DNA of 64,000 nt, taken from NCBI GenBank assembly GCA_932521035.1, contig OW051497.1, positions 12,152,001 through 12,216,000 on the forward strand, given 5' to 3'. The position numbers and the translations under genes are program-made. Shown piece after piece: positions 21,746-34,686 of the stretch. The notes under the pieces are model-generated. The model ran no database searches, was not told the origin of the DNA, and worked only from the letters and a program-made list of their open reading frames with translations. How positions within the stretch are numbered: position 1 is the stretch's first letter; each line of letters starts with the position of its first letter. This DNA comes from Oscheius dolichura. Taxonomy: Eukaryota; Nematoda; Chromadorea; Rhabditida; Rhabditidae.

Positions 21746-24700
21746 ATCCTCCAATTCCAATAGTATTTTCCTATTCTGCAATGCCGTGTGCCGGTTCTTC
21801 TTATCTCTTTTCCACTTCCCTTAACTTGTGCCCGAGGTTCCCCTGAGCTCGTGTCATTGAGGGCTAGTCCCCCAAAAAAAATCTGTAACCGTAAGCGCTG
21901 TTTTCATTTTTTTTTCATTCATCAGGCTTAAAAATTGCGTGTGTGCCTCCGGCTTGTGTACAGTAATCTTGCAAATTTTTCTGTATAACTGCACTCCTAC
22001 CACAAAATATTGGCAATTCCCCTATAATAGTCACACAATCTTTTATACATTAAATGCAGCTTGTTTTGCTTATCAGCTATTGCACTATGTGTATTGAAAC
22101 TCTTATGCGCATAAACATTTCACAATAGTGGTCTCCTACGATATGTGAGAAGGGAAAGGGCACTCCTACGAGACAGGACCCTGTACTCTAAGGGATTGTA
22201 ATCTTACCCAGGAGGTGAGACACTCGTTTGTAGCGTCTGCTGCCCTTTATTGGGGAAAACAAATTCAAAACAGGACCGTCTCGAAATTTTCGAGGCTATT
22301 AGTGAAGCAGACAATTCTCGGTAATTTCGAGCTCATCTCCACCCTCATCCATCACTGGAATAGGATTTCAGCTGTGAAATAAATTCTGGGTATTTCATCT
22401 GGCTGCCCAGTCGCCTCCCGTCTTCAGTCCTAGCTCTACGCGGTTTCATGTCTTCCCAGTCTTTTCTAATTAAATAATGCGCTCCGGCGTACTATTCTAC
22501 CAGCTGCCTGCCCAGTTGTTCTTCTTGTTTACAGACGCAGAAACCCTGGCAATGATATAGCCATTGTTGGCTCAGCTATGCGTAGGCCAAACATGTTTTT
22601 AATCTAGGGGAAAAAATTTTCAACGTAGTTCTTCCATGTTTGCCTAAGTTGGCAACTTTTCAAGGGAAATAACAATTACGCGATACTATCCCATAGTAGG
22701 TGGATATGGGGTCTGGGACAATTAGTTCGCCGTATGGCTGAAGTCCTTCATCATTTCTGTTTTTACGTATGACATAAAATATAGGTTCTCGAAGGTATCG
22801 CCCCGCTTAGCTTGGAGGTATTACCAACGGCGTAAGCTACTTCTGAACCAGCTGCGTTAATCCTCACAACTGGCGCTTGTGGTGCTTTTAGTCAATGTAT
22901 TCCTGAAAAATTCTCACCTCCGACTGCCTTGAAAAGACATAAAGTATGGCAGAGAGTCGGCGTAGTCTCCGGTCTTTCTCTTTCTGAATAAATAAAAAGG
23001 GGCGCAATAGATGAGACTATGAACATGCCATATTGGTAAAATTAGAACTTGTTTGTTATTTTACAGCTAAAAAACAAGGTAGGCTATTGTTTGTCTTCAT
23101 CTGTGTCCGTGTTGAGGAAGTAGGACTACTTTATTATTCAAAGAAAACCTACCAAAGACAGAAACACAGAGGCGAGGCTGGCCCTCCGGCTATTATTGCC
23201 CATAACGACTCTCCTCTTACCTTGAGCTTGTTAACAACATATAAAACTTGATGATGGAGCCACGTTCTCTTAATGGCCCTTTTTTGCTTGACGAAACAAA
23301 TTGTTTTCCGTCTGGTGGAGTTCCTCTGCGAGCCATGGGTGTTCCTTCGTGTCTCCGGAGACATGATTACCCGTAATATGCATGATTAACAAATGTTGTT
23401 TCTTCCATATGTTTCTCTTGTCGACTCCCGTTTTTAGTCGGAATCATCACTCAACCAAGAATCAACGTCCCCCTAATCCAGATTTACGTATAAGGACCTT
23501 TGCTGGTCCTTATTTAGTTAATCTGTCCCGGAATAGGATGCCCATTTTTAGCACATCTTCCGTAAGAATCACTCCGAACTTATTAGCGTTCTCGTCTTCA
23601 CTGATTTTCTTATCACACAACTAAGCGTATCAACTTTTCTCCCTGTTCAACCTAACATTTGAACAAGGGAACGTTCCTCTACTACTAGTTTTTCGCCTAA
23701 ATGCCAAATTGGATTTTTTGTGGACGTAGAACTTGTTTCCAATTGAACAGCATGAAACAATCGCGAGTAAACGATGGATCCCTCAGTTGCTACTGTTCCG
23801 AACGCTCTACCTGCTGTCTGTTTTTGTAGGAGTATGCCCTTTTCCCGTACTTGTGATATTTATTTTCTAAGATAAGAAGAAAATAAGCCTTTTCCTACAA
23901 CGATAGCAGAATTAGATGTCTATTCTTTTGAACCAGGCGAGGAATTCAGGCCAAAAATGCTTAGATTTAGGGAGAAATATCACCTTTTGCAAAAAAGACC
24001 AAAATTTGTGAGCAAAAAGTGTCAGGTGCCTTTGGCGCGCCTTTGCGGTCCCTAGCTATATGGCATGCGCTTATTGGTGCTAATTTATTTTCATATTTAT
24101 AGTAAACAAAAATAGTTATAAGAGTAGATGTACTTTTGAACAACAGCGGAACCGATTGATTTCTGCTCTACACTACCTCCGCAATAATCTGTTTTCGCTC
24201 GAACTATTGTTAGACCTCGTGAGGGAATAACGGTTGCAAAAAAAAGGAAAAGAGGCAGAACCTATGATCACAATTTTTAATTCAAAGAAGTGAAAAATTC
24301 TCTTCCTTCCTTCTTGTATTTTCATCTTGGGTTGGCCAACTTTACGAAAACAGGTTCTTATCCCGATACGCTACCATGATAACCTCTCGTGTAGCGTGTT
24401 CTCTTAATCAAAGAGTAATTCACGGCGGTTCTCACATGCTTAGCGTCTATTCACTACTTTTTGTACCTATTTTTCAAACACATATTTCTCAGAATCTAAG
24501 AAAAAAACACTGCTCATCTCATGACACCAATCATCCAAGTTTTCTTCAGATGCAACGAAATCTTCACCAGGAAACGATGTTGTTCAATTCTACTGAGGAT
24601 ACAGGAAGAAATGTGAGTTATATGGCAAGGACATCAGGGGGAGGGATGCTCTAAGCAGTGGATAATATTTTGATGTCATTTAGGCTATCACCAAGACTTC

Positions 24701-27618
24701 CAATTTTTTCCCCTCCCAGTGTTAGTTGGATCTTTTCCTTAGATAAAAGTGCATATTGATCCTCCCTCCTACATGTTTTCTTTTTGACCATTCCAAGAAG
24801 CTTCCGTCGTCTTGAAGTTCCTTGTTATTCCGCCCTATTGTATTACCTCAACCTCTGCCGAAAACAGTCCAAGTGCAGAGTACAGCTTAGCCGTTCCTCG
24901 TAACTATTACCTTGGCATAGCCACAAGTGTCACCTTCCATAGTAATTATAATCCTCTTCTGTCTTTGAGGGGGAATTCCAATTACATATTTCCTCTTGTC
25001 TCATTTGCGCTTGCTCGAGGATGCGAGCTGTCTACTTCACGCAACAGTCTCAGGATTACTCCGACATCTATCCGGTTAGTTATCCTCCTCTTAATGGCTA
25101 TTCCCAACATACCTGCTTACGTGATACAAAGTAGAAAAGACCAATTTTCTTTTATAGATGAGTGAAGAAGGTTGATCATTGACGCAGGATGGCTTTATTT
25201 ATCTCTTCTTCTGATACTGTGTCTGTCTGTTGAAAAACGGGACGAGAAGTGTCAATTGGCGCCTTAAAAAAAACAGGAATCCGTTTACTTGTAGTTTAAC
25301 CCATTAACTTTGTTCTTTTCTTTCTTAAACCCACACAAACAAAATGATGATTTGTTTTGAGTGGGAGGAACAAAACGGTGCCAGGTTCCAGTAATCGTTG
25401 AGCTTTCCCTGATTTCCACCCGCTATTAGTAACTTTTCCCAGGAAATTGCCCTTTGGATCATTCTTATAAAAATAGCCGGGCCGTGTTCTTCTGCTCTTG
25501 ACCTCGAGCCAGATCAACGGGATTTATGTTTCTCAGCACAAATGTTTCTCATTTCAAACCATTTAACAACGTGGCTGAGAGACCGTTAAGAAGGCAAATG
25601 GTCCTCAGCTTTTTTCATCTGCTTCAGCTGTCCGTTGGAAGTGCATGCGAGCTAGAAATACACCTGTAAGATCAAACTTTGAATGAGCTGGTTCTTATGC
25701 TCTGATAGCACCTGTGAAAGCCCTTGAATAATTGAAAGACAAGATCTGACCAGCACCACCCACCACTAATCCCTCGCAGCCTTTCATCCAGTATGTCAAC
25801 TCTTTATTGCTCCGGATATCTTTGGCCAAGAGAAGCGTTCTAATTTATTGAACTCGCCTCAATTCATGCTACCCTACATGCATATTTCCTGTTGGCTAAT
25901 CCGTCCGAGATTTCGTGAACACACCACTTCTCTCCTTAATTTACTCGTTCATTCGATTTTCCACGTATTCTAATCGCATTTTACCACGTTCGGGCAAAAG
26001 GTTTCACACTTCGTCAAGCATTTTTAACCCCGGTTGAGTGTAGGTCTATAAATTTCGCATCATTTAAGCCGTGTGTTGAACTGAATTTCCCTGGTCTTTG
26101 AGCCAAATCACAGCTAATCCATCTCGGATATTGACGTTGTTTTTTGCCTCTAGTTGTATGCCACCAAAAATCATAAGTGGGATAACTTTTCCCAGCTGAT
26201 AACCGGATGTCCGTAAGCATATTATTCGTAGGTAATTGTCTCAATTGCTCCACCACAGCACCTCCCTTGTTGGCTAAACTGTGTCTATCGGGTCACCTGG
26301 CAAAGAGCACGGAGCAGACACGGATATCATTCTACGACACCTCTCCCTGCAACCGCTTCCCAGAAGAGACGACGTCAATTGATTCCCAAGCACTCTCGAA
26401 GAGACTACCAAATACTTTCTGATCTGGAAGAAGATCGAGAAACAGCTCGTTAAAGAGGGACTCTTACACTTAACAGCAACAACGGCACGCGGACATTTTC
26501 AATCGGAATAGCTAAGGAGCAGGGGTAAGATCCCAGGCAGTTCCCGCCAACCTCCCCCTATTCAATCGACACCTCGACAATGGCATTTATGCAGCCAAAC
26601 CTATACAAAAGGAACCAACAGAAGGTAATCCCTGACGTTCACTCTTCACTCTCTCCAATGCGCAATAAACGAGCCCAGATTGGTCGCACGCGTCGTCTTC
26701 TTCCGGATACAAGCTTAAATTATTTGCGAAAGAGGTTTCTGTTCCGCGCTTCTACATAGATTAAGAGAAAAAGTGTGGGATTTGCTGGTTTGGTCGATAG
26801 ACGTTTCTTTGAATCCCTCCGTGACCCCTCCCCGGATAATTATAAGGAAGAAAACTAATCACTCATGAAAAATATTCCTATTTCGAGCTGTTCTTCAAAT
26901 ATTCTTGTTTATTTTTCTGACTAACAAAAACACACGCATGGTTTCCCCTTTGAAAATGGGCAAAGGGTTGCCTTCCTCATAGATCCTCGCCGGAATTACG
27001 TATTTTCTAATACCTCAGAAGATCCTGGGCTTATCCCGCCCGTGACTTTCTCTTATCCCTCCCTCATAGCTGTTTAATCCTCGCTTTGGGCTCGGCCTTC
27101 GTTCTTCTAAGACCAGAGTTATTGGTTCATAATAAGAAGGAAGGAACATTTCCTTTTGACCAATTGAAGTTATTTCATACGTCATAAATCCCAGAGCGCA
27201 TAAACATTAACGTGTCTTGAAGGAGTCCTCTTGCCTTATAACATCGTCATAGCAAATATCCAACCCATCTTTATTCTAATCATCCTCACGTTTTGGAGGG
27301 TGTGAAACGTTTTGTTATAATGATTAACGACAGGGCCGAAAGCACACGAATTCACATTGAAAATTCTGCTCCGGATGCGGAGGGTGGATTATCCCGGCCA
27401 GTCGCACATTGCCGGCTGGCAGCTTAGCTCTTTCTGTCTTTATGTTTTATATTCCTTGTTGCTTTCTGCTTACTTATTTCGAGCAGTCCATCACAATTTG
27501 AATTAATTGGCTCTCGTCTCCCCTTTCTAGCCATTTCTGCAGTCGTTGCATGTCCAATACCGCAAAATTAAGATAGTTGTTCGGGAGAAAACATTCTTTC
27601 AATAAGGCAAAAATTTTC
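21746..27618. other. Gene-poor interval
   Basis: Nearly 6 kb with no exon chain I can support. The open frames are short and unlinked to splice sites. Around 26.0-26.5 kb both strands are open for about 70-80 codons, but I recognise no protein. AT-rich stretches and short direct repeats are present. It could hold distal regulatory sequence or non-coding RNAs that cannot be seen by eye. Confidence 0.4.
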
Positions 27619-27690
27619 TTCCGTTGCCGGGAATCGAACCCGGGCCTTACGGGTGAGAGCCGTAAATCCTAACCACTAGACCACAACGGA
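27619..27690 (-). tRNA. tRNA-Glu (anticodon CTC)
   Basis: On the minus strand the cloverleaf folds with acceptor stem TCCGTTG/CAACGGA, the D-arm around GTCTAGTGGTTAGGAT, anticodon stem TACGG/CCGTA, loop CTCTCAC with anticodon CTC, and T-arm GGGTTCGATTCCC. No intron. A run of five T follows within 10 nt and would end RNA polymerase III transcription. Internal A and B boxes are intact. Confidence 0.95.
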
Positions 27691-28195
27691 CCTGGTGATC
27701 GGCGATTAGCATTGACTGATCAGTGCGATCTTCCCTCGTAGGCCTTCCTTTACAACGTCTCCACGGATACACAGAGCACACAAAGTGCGGACGGAAACCC
27801 TCAGGGCATATGAAAACAACATACGATCATTGTTTATGTGTTTTCCTGATGTGCCCTCCAATTAAGACTTTATCCCCTTCCAAAACATGATATTGGCCAA
27901 AAACTAAAGGTATATTTGTTAGAACAAGATCCCTTAGAGAATTCCAAGCATTCTCCCTCTTGAGGTAAGTATAAACGTCAGCGTGTGGGCCCGTTTCTCA
28001 TATGGATAATATGTTTTTGTCCTCAGTCTTCATATCCGCTTATTTGTCGGCTGCCTACTTTTTGGTCGAAGACTTGAATTTTCTCATCGCACATGTCTAA
28101 AACTTAATAATTCATCGCTTATGTCCTCACGCCCCCTTGTATAGTTACACTCTACCGCGTCTGAAACATTTCTCAAGAATTTCGCAAAAAATATA
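27691..28195. other. Spacer between the two tRNA genes
   Basis: About 500 bp with no open frame or RNA fold that I can support. Confidence 0.5.
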
Positions 28196-28267
28196 TTCCG
28201 TTGCCGGGAATCGAACCCGGGCCTTACGGGTGAGAGCCGTAAATCCTAACCACTAGACCACAACGGA
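28196..28267 (-). tRNA. tRNA-Glu (anticodon CTC), second copy
   Basis: Identical in sequence to the copy at 27619-27690 and in the same orientation, with its own downstream T run (28185-28190). Flanking sequence differs except for a short A-rich patch, so the copies are either an old duplication or kept identical by gene conversion. Confidence 0.95.
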
Positions 28268-28537
28268 GATATTTTTCCAGTTTTCCGATAATAGCCACTT
28301 TCTATTGAACATCTGTAAACCTGTCAAAATGATAACGCTTTTTCTGACAGAGACAGGACTGCTGGTCTCTGGCTATAATTGGAAATGTAGCTCGGATGAA
28401 AATATTACTTTAAGCAGGTCAAATCGCTAATCCAGTCACGGGGTGCAGTGGTCATTGGACGCGGCCTATCTCTTTTTCGATTACAAACAGCTTCATATCA
28501 ATTTGTTTCTAATTTGTTCCTCATAGATCTTCTTCAG

Positions 28538-29345
28538 ATGTCGATGATGGGAGCGGATGGAATGATTGCAGAGGATCTTTTCCTAGAAGACGTGCCGACA
28601 GAAGACCGCCCCGAGAATTTCCTCTACTCATTGATTGCCACGGCTAAAAATGGAAAGTAAGTAAGATACAAATCACCGCAGAAGATTGAAAATTTTGTGT
28701 TCGCTATAGAAAAGTAGATAGCATCTGGTGTCCTTCTTCTCAACAACAACCATAATGACAACAACTTACAGTCTGAGCGGTCTGGTCCTTCTCGTAGTGG
28801 TGCTCACATGCATAGTCCTGGTCTTCTTGGCCTGCTACGTTATGATGCGGTTTATGCACCGGTCACTAGCCTCCGGAGATTTAAAGGACCCCCTTGGTTT
28901 GTTTCTTCCACCTTGCTTAATAATGAGTAAGACTTCCAGCTTCCCAGTATTCCAATGTTGTGATGCATTCGAAAAGGGTCTATGAGATCCAAGCTGAAGA
29001 GGGCTGCTTCCCCATGCCACCCGATCCAAATTTCACATCTTCAGAAACTGAGTGCGTTGATACGATTAGCAATCCTTTCAAAGACACATTTTTAGATACC
29101 AATCTGCAGTTGAAGACCAAAAAGAAGAGGGGAAGAGTGCCTTGAAGAAGCCAGAAACTGGTGATCTCAAGGCAATACGTGGTGATGCCCCTCCCGTTGA
29201 CGATCCCCGTCAAATGTTGAGGAGGAAGGAAAGAAAGGTTTTCTTATCACTTTATGGAAATTAATAACAACCTTCTCAGGTTCATAAGGATTCCGTCTGT
29301 GCATTTCTATTTCGGCCAAATCAAGAGCCAGAAGTCCCCGTTTAG
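28538..29345 (+). CDS. Single-pass membrane protein, family unknown
   Basis: Five exons chain in frame. MSMMGADGMIAEDLFLEDVP opens an acidic N-terminal region. The second exon gives one transmembrane helix (LSGLVLLVVVLTCIVLVFLA) with a Cys/Tyr/Arg edge. Then come SQYSNVVMHSKRVYEIQAEE, a Pro/Glu-rich cytoplasmic-type tail with KKPETGDLKAIRGD, and the end QEPEVPV. There is no signal peptide, so the N terminus is either extracellular (type III) or the protein is tail-in. The short acidic C-terminal valine could be a PDZ ligand, but that is only a motif match. Introns are 40-95 nt. The first exon starts directly after an acceptor (ttcttcag). About 180 residues. I do not recognise a family. Confidence 0.55.
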
Positions 29346-32273
29346 TTAGCAGCATCATTTCGAGTTTTACATACGAACAACCGGGTAGCAACAGAAGATA
29401 TCCTGAGATATGTCGAGATGTCGTATCTGTTAAATTACGGATAATATTTACATTTTACAAAGCGTTTCATACAATAAACTTGTGTACCGCTCTTTGGCCG
29501 ACGGATCTCTGTTGATCTCGCCTTTCAACTGACAGTTCTGTGGAGGACCAACAACGCAAAAACTAGTGTTTGCTAGTAATCACCTCCTTGTACCTTAACC
29601 CTCTCCAACTCAAGAAAACTTTGGTCCTTTCTCTAAAAGCAAGAGGAAGTATCAGAGAGCTGTCCCACCACAAGCGCATATCTCGTTCTGCTCGAATAAT
29701 TTTGTGGGATGACCACCCGTTCTGCTACATACTTCGGAAGTAACCAGATAGCCCGGGGGCTTGGCAATTAGCCAACTAACTTTGACAACCGGAAACAACG
29801 TGACAGCCGAAGTTACAGCAGTCTACGCCATGAGGAAGTCTGTGGGAGCTGGGTCTTGTCTCTTGTCAAGGCATCAGAAAAGTGTGCTCTCATTAAGCCA
29901 CGTGGTGGTTTTTGAACAAGGAATGTGCAGGTTCGTTGCACTTCTGAGTGGCAGAGGACAACAGTCAGGTGGTAGAGGGATCAGGACAGATACATACGAG
30001 AGAACACTGTAATTCCTGACTTTAGACCAACTGTAATTTCCAGTATAAAATACAAGGATACCGGAAATATTGTCTTTTGATGAAAGAGAACCCCGTTCTC
30101 ATGGTATTTCCCCTCACTTCTGGCAAATAAACTTCAGTAAACATTTCAAAACAAAGCTAACATTTCAATCACTGACCCATGATGTTCCGGAACGTCAAGA
30201 ATGGCTCAGACAACGACATGATATTCGAGTGGTGTCAGCTGCACGGTCAAGTACTGTTTGCACAAAAAAGTTGCTGACGTACGGTGGGAAATTCACCCCC
30301 ACGCAAATCGAACACATCTTCTTTTGTTCTTCCACGTGGTCTTACTCGTCATGCTCTTTTCACCGTTCACTAAATCTGATATCAATCCGATGGGGCAAAA
30401 GATGTAAAAAAGAAAAGGATTAGCTTTTTTTGTTGGCTTGCTTCTTACGTCTCAGTTGATGAACGCCATCACCCTGAATAGTCTCGAAAATGTCTGACCG
30501 TGATCCGTTCAAAGAATGCACTTTTCATTTCTAATTGAAAGAAACGCACTTTGTGTACAATTTCTTGCTGATCTCTGTGAGTCTGACATCTTTCGCTGTT
30601 CCGAGACTTCTTCATTCTTTGCGCTCCCGCCCTCGGATACCGATCCCTAAAGTGTTAACCTCGTGGAGGTTATGACGCAGCTCGTCATACCCATCAGCCC
30701 CGTTGACATCACTTTGTATTACACTTTGTACACTTTACACTTTGTAGCAAAAACACTTTGTATTCAGTTTAACTCCCAGTTGTTCGCGTTTTTTTTTCTT
30801 ACCTTAGGGCCACCACGCCTGCTTCTCAGAAAATTGTGAGAAGAGCGTCAATCTTCTCTCTTGAATAACAGCTTTGTAACTTTTCACAACTCCGCCTTTT
30901 ATCCTTGATCACTCAAAAGTTTCCAGGTCAACTGTGACTACTCCTTGCTCTACAGACTCCACAGAGTAGAAGCCCACTGATCTTCAGGTAAGGAACAATC
31001 TTATGATACTGTGTGGGGAGATATCATATATCGGACCATTTATATTGTCTATCTATAAAGGTGAGCAGTCTCACAGGGAAGCGGCCAGGATAAAAGCTTT
31101 TGAAACTTTTCGCCTGCTAATGATGTCACACTGAAGAAAGGGCACATATACTTTTATACTTCCTTTCAACTGCAAAAGATGCTTAACATCTACGCTTGAA
31201 AGTTATGGCAAGTCTTCTGTCTCTGCTAACTTCTGCTAAAACTATGGGCACTGCTGATTGCCACAAGATTATGCCATGATTTTCCCGGGGTCGCCTGTAG
31301 GGGGACTTTCTCCAGCTCCCTCCACGGTCCTTCCTCCTTCTGGACGTTGCCTAACCCATCCAAAGCCCTGCCAATCGAAAGTTCCTGAAAATGTTTCTCG
31401 GGTACGCTTTATGGCTCATTCCGTTATCTTACAACAATTTCCAGACCAAAGGCTGAGATTGCTTTTCTGTTTTTCATCCATAATTCATATTTCTACTGAA
31501 ATATTTCCGTCGGTTTTCTTTTGATCGAATCACGTGATTACACCCACGGCCTCTTCTGTGAAATGCACGATTTGGGTGGGAAGGAAGACAGCTCAGAGCT
31601 GACGGGGTTCGGCTTTTGGTTATCATTGCCGCTTATCCAATGCATCCCGGCTCCTGTTCTTTTTCTTTTCCTAGGTAGAACAGCAACATTTCTAATCTGA
31701 CCTATCACAGCCAACCGAAGTTTTATGCCTAGTTGACCAGAGATGGCAGCGTACGTGTTCGTATTGTAGTACGGGGGGGCAGACTGCCGCGTGCCTCCGT
31801 TCCCTCTCTAGATCTTTCCTCGGGATCACCCCATGAGGAGGATATGGTCTGTTCAATGTGTGTCCAAGCTTCGCAACAAACTTTTCTTGTTTGCAGCGTG
31901 CCCTGTGCGCTGCCGATAGTTCATCAAGACGGGGGTAGTTTTTATCCCTCTCCGCCCATTTTTTTCTATGGCACCAGAGAGAGAGAGAGATAGGGAAACT
32001 TTTGCCTCGTTTTGATCGTCGGCCGTTCTCGCATGGTCAGCACCCACGACTGACCTCGAGCTCCTCCATAAAACCACCTCGCTGTCTAGCAAGATAGACC
32101 AAGTTAATTTGAATTAGTCTTCTAGATGGCGTGATTCCACGTGGTTGTAGTTCTCAATTATTGTCGCATTATTGTTACGATCATCGTTCAACTGCCCTTT
32201 TTACAACTGACTCATTTGTTACTTGCTCCCTTCTTATTTATTATCCCAGAAACTGAATGATTTACAGATAACT
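29346..32273. other. Intergenic, no gene seen
   Basis: No supported exon chain. Contains a small cluster of ACACTTTGTA-like repeats at 30710-30764. Confidence 0.4.
30710..30764. repeat. Cluster of four CACTTTGTA-type repeats
   Basis: Four copies of cactttgta (30710, 30722, about 30738 and about 30754) with irregular spacing and one extra cactttac between them. Too short to be a transposon; possibly replication slippage or a protein-binding cluster. Confidence 0.7.
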
Positions 32274-33439
32274 ATGATGCTCACTTGGGCCCCCCTTCTG
32301 GCTCTTTGCGTCGTGACGGCCCACTGCCACGTCTCCTTCCACGACTGGCAATGCGGTAGCGAAGAGACATCCAGACGTTACGCCTTCGATACAGTCTACG
32401 AGAGGTGCCCGTCCCAAGCCGGTAGGTATTCATCCTTTCAAACCAGATCGCGCAATCTGCCATTCAATATCACTTCTACCAGCTCCTTTTCCCACTCGAA
32501 AGCCGATTAGGCCGCGAACATCTCTCTTTTACAAACAGTCGTTTCCCATAAGAAGTGTCCTCCTTTGAGTCGTCTCACTTTTCAAGAATTTCCGCGTGGT
32601 TGCCTCTGCCCCGCGAATAGCACTTTACGTGTGGTGTGATCGCGGAGGTCGACTGATCTTTCAAGGATTAATACTGATCGGAAATGGTTTTTTTTCAGCT
32701 GAACTGAACCATTGTTGCGTCGTCCATGATGAATGCTATGTTCGTCAGCTGGGACAGGAGAAATGCGACAGGGACTTCTGCATCTGCAACGATGTTAGCC
32801 TAATTAATGGATTGATATCAGGGATATAATTTAGATCGCACTGAACAAGAGTGACCCTATCGGAGCGGACTGCCGGCTCTTCACCAACACCATCTGTGCA
32901 CTGATGCCCTTCATGGGAATGTTCGCCTACGACAACAGTATCAACTACACGGGTAATTCAGCAATGGCGTGTTGGTGACTCAGTCGGTATTTTTAGAACC
33001 TTACGATCTTCCCAAGCACGTTCCACAGAAGGTAGAACTCCAGGAACCCTTTATGGATATGTACCACAGCTGCCCGAAGGTTAACTCTACCACTTCCTCG
33101 TGTGCGATGCTCTGGAACAACTGCTTGGACGAATTCTGCGGTGCGCAGCTCTGTGGTTGCGTTCAGGACGCCTACCAGTATAACTTCAATTTCACAGCAA
33201 TTCATGCCCTGTTTAGAATGGATCAAGACCCGCAGTGCCTTGTCTCTGTCCAGAAGATCTGCGCCATTGCCAACGAACAGAACGAATACTACTGGCTCAC
33301 GCAGGCCGTGTCCAATCCTTTCATCATGTGCGTCTTCTTCGTTATGTGTTTCTGTCTCATGATGCTGGTGTACTACTTTTACCGCAAGGAAAGCGACGAA
33401 GCCACTTTGATCAAATATACAACGGTTATTGAGGTCTAG
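32274..33439 (+). CDS. Membrane-anchored phospholipase A2-like protein
   Basis: Four exons (32274-32421, 32699-32793, 32835-32952, 32997-33439) sum to 804 nt, 267 residues, with an open frame. A signal peptide (MLTWAPLLALCVVTAHC) is followed by a Cys-rich domain holding the secreted-PLA2 active-site motif NHCCVVHDECY, with its catalytic His-Asp pair. A second Cys-rich part (WNNCLDEFCGAQLCGC) may be a degenerate repeat. A C-terminal transmembrane helix (IMCVFFVMCFCLMMLVYYFY) and a short cytoplasmic tail end it. The usual Ca-binding loop (Y/W-x-CGxGG) before the His is not present; the sequence there is DWQCGSEETSRR. Known: that loop is needed for ordinary Ca-dependent catalysis. Activity is therefore doubtful, as in other invertebrate PLA2-like proteins. 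N-glycosylation sites NKS, NYT, NST and NFT fit an outside location. An acceptor (tttacag) ends 7 nt before the ATG. Confidence 0.85.
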
Positions 33440-33793
33440 ACGGCCCCAACTCTCCTCCTGATCTTTCCTACCCATGTTGTGAACTGTCTTTCCTCCTTGC
33501 CTGTTAGCATATTTCCAAAAGACAATGTACATGTCCCCAAATACTGGTGTAGATATGTTCCTCCGGTGGATAATAATTCCAAAAAAATTATAACATTTAT
33601 TATTGTATATTATTTGCTCGCTTCTAGGATGTTGTGGTTCATTTAATGAATTATTCCGTTATCCACAGAGATTACATGTCCGGCGACACATTCTCTCAAC
33701 TAGGGACTTATAAGAACGATGAGAGCAGAGCCCTATCTTGTCTGCACAGTCCACTGCTCTATCAAGGCACGCCTAAAGATATTTTCTAATAAA

Positions 33794-34464
33794 TTAAGTG
33801 GTTACTGTATCCGTCGTTGTTGTAACTGTAGTGGTAGCTTGAGTTGTAGCCTGTTGTCTAATAAGAGAACGCAGCTCTTCCACAGTCACACCGCTTTTTT
33901 CCAATTTGCGCATAATCCTCCTTTTGCCTGAAATGGGTTGATTCCTGCGGGGAAAACGCCCACGAGAGGCGAAATCTTCTGTACTTTCTTCAAAAGAAGA
34001 TGACGACTTTATGACTTGTGTATTCTCGCCATCAGGAACACAGAATCCACAGGTTAGGGAGCACCTGAAAGCTCCTGGACATAAGTATGCAAAGTGGACT
34101 ACTGTCTTCTCATCATCCTTTGATATGACGGGCGGGTGCACAATTCCCTTCTCTCATAGCAATCAAGTACAGCATCACGGCATTGAACAGGCGGGTGTTT
34201 AGCTCTCTCTAAAGTTTAGATCCTAATACAGTAGTGGGGAAATTAATACTTCTTGTGCAGACGTTACAGGAATAGGGGCAAGCTGCCTGAACTAAAGTTC
34301 TGTCGGCATTAACAGGGGAATTGCATAACTCTTGGCGATAAACACAATCTCGTGAAAGATCTTCACAACTCTAAAAATACGGATTATTTGGATCCTAACG
34401 GAAAACAACAAACTTCAGAAAGGGCTAGAAGAATCGACACTGTTGTCCAAGAAAGGAGAGACAT
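33794..34464 (-). CDS. Secreted protein with two ShKT domains
   Basis: The first exon reads MSLLSWTTVSILLALSE, a signal peptide, and joins in phase 0 to the first six-Cys domain (CEDLSRDC, YRQELC, then CPYSCNVC). A 41-nt intron leads to the second (CRDAVLDC, ERRELC, then CSLTCGFC), whose last part comes from a further exon. Both end in the CxxxCxxC pattern of ShKT domains. The tail is basic and then Thr-rich (TTTTDTVTT). ShKT domains are very abundant in nematode secreted and cuticle proteins and often block potassium channels or sit beside enzymes. No enzyme domain is attached here. An upstream TATATAAG-like element near 34494 may be its own promoter. Confidence 0.82.
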
Positions 34465-34686
34465 TGAAATTGACCGGAGGGAATTTGTTTGCTTATATGG
34501 ACGGCAACAAAAAGAACCCGGGGGTTAAACAGTCACGCCGTTCAGAGACCGGCCTGAGAACTTCAGGAACATGAATACTTTATTGTGCATAATATATACA
34601 CCGGTAAAGGTGGAGATCAATATGGGCAAGACACGTCAATTCGTGATAAACGTTCGTAGTCACTTGGGATATTTGGAACTTCGTAT

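Noticed and set aside
26014-26470. Possible retroelement relic with open frames on both strands
   Set aside because: No reverse transcriptase, integrase or terminal repeat could be recognised.
32993-33532. Minus-strand 179-codon frame
   Set aside because: It lies antisense to the last PLA2-like exon, whose plus frame has splice phase, cysteine pattern and a transmembrane helix. The minus frame is its shadow.
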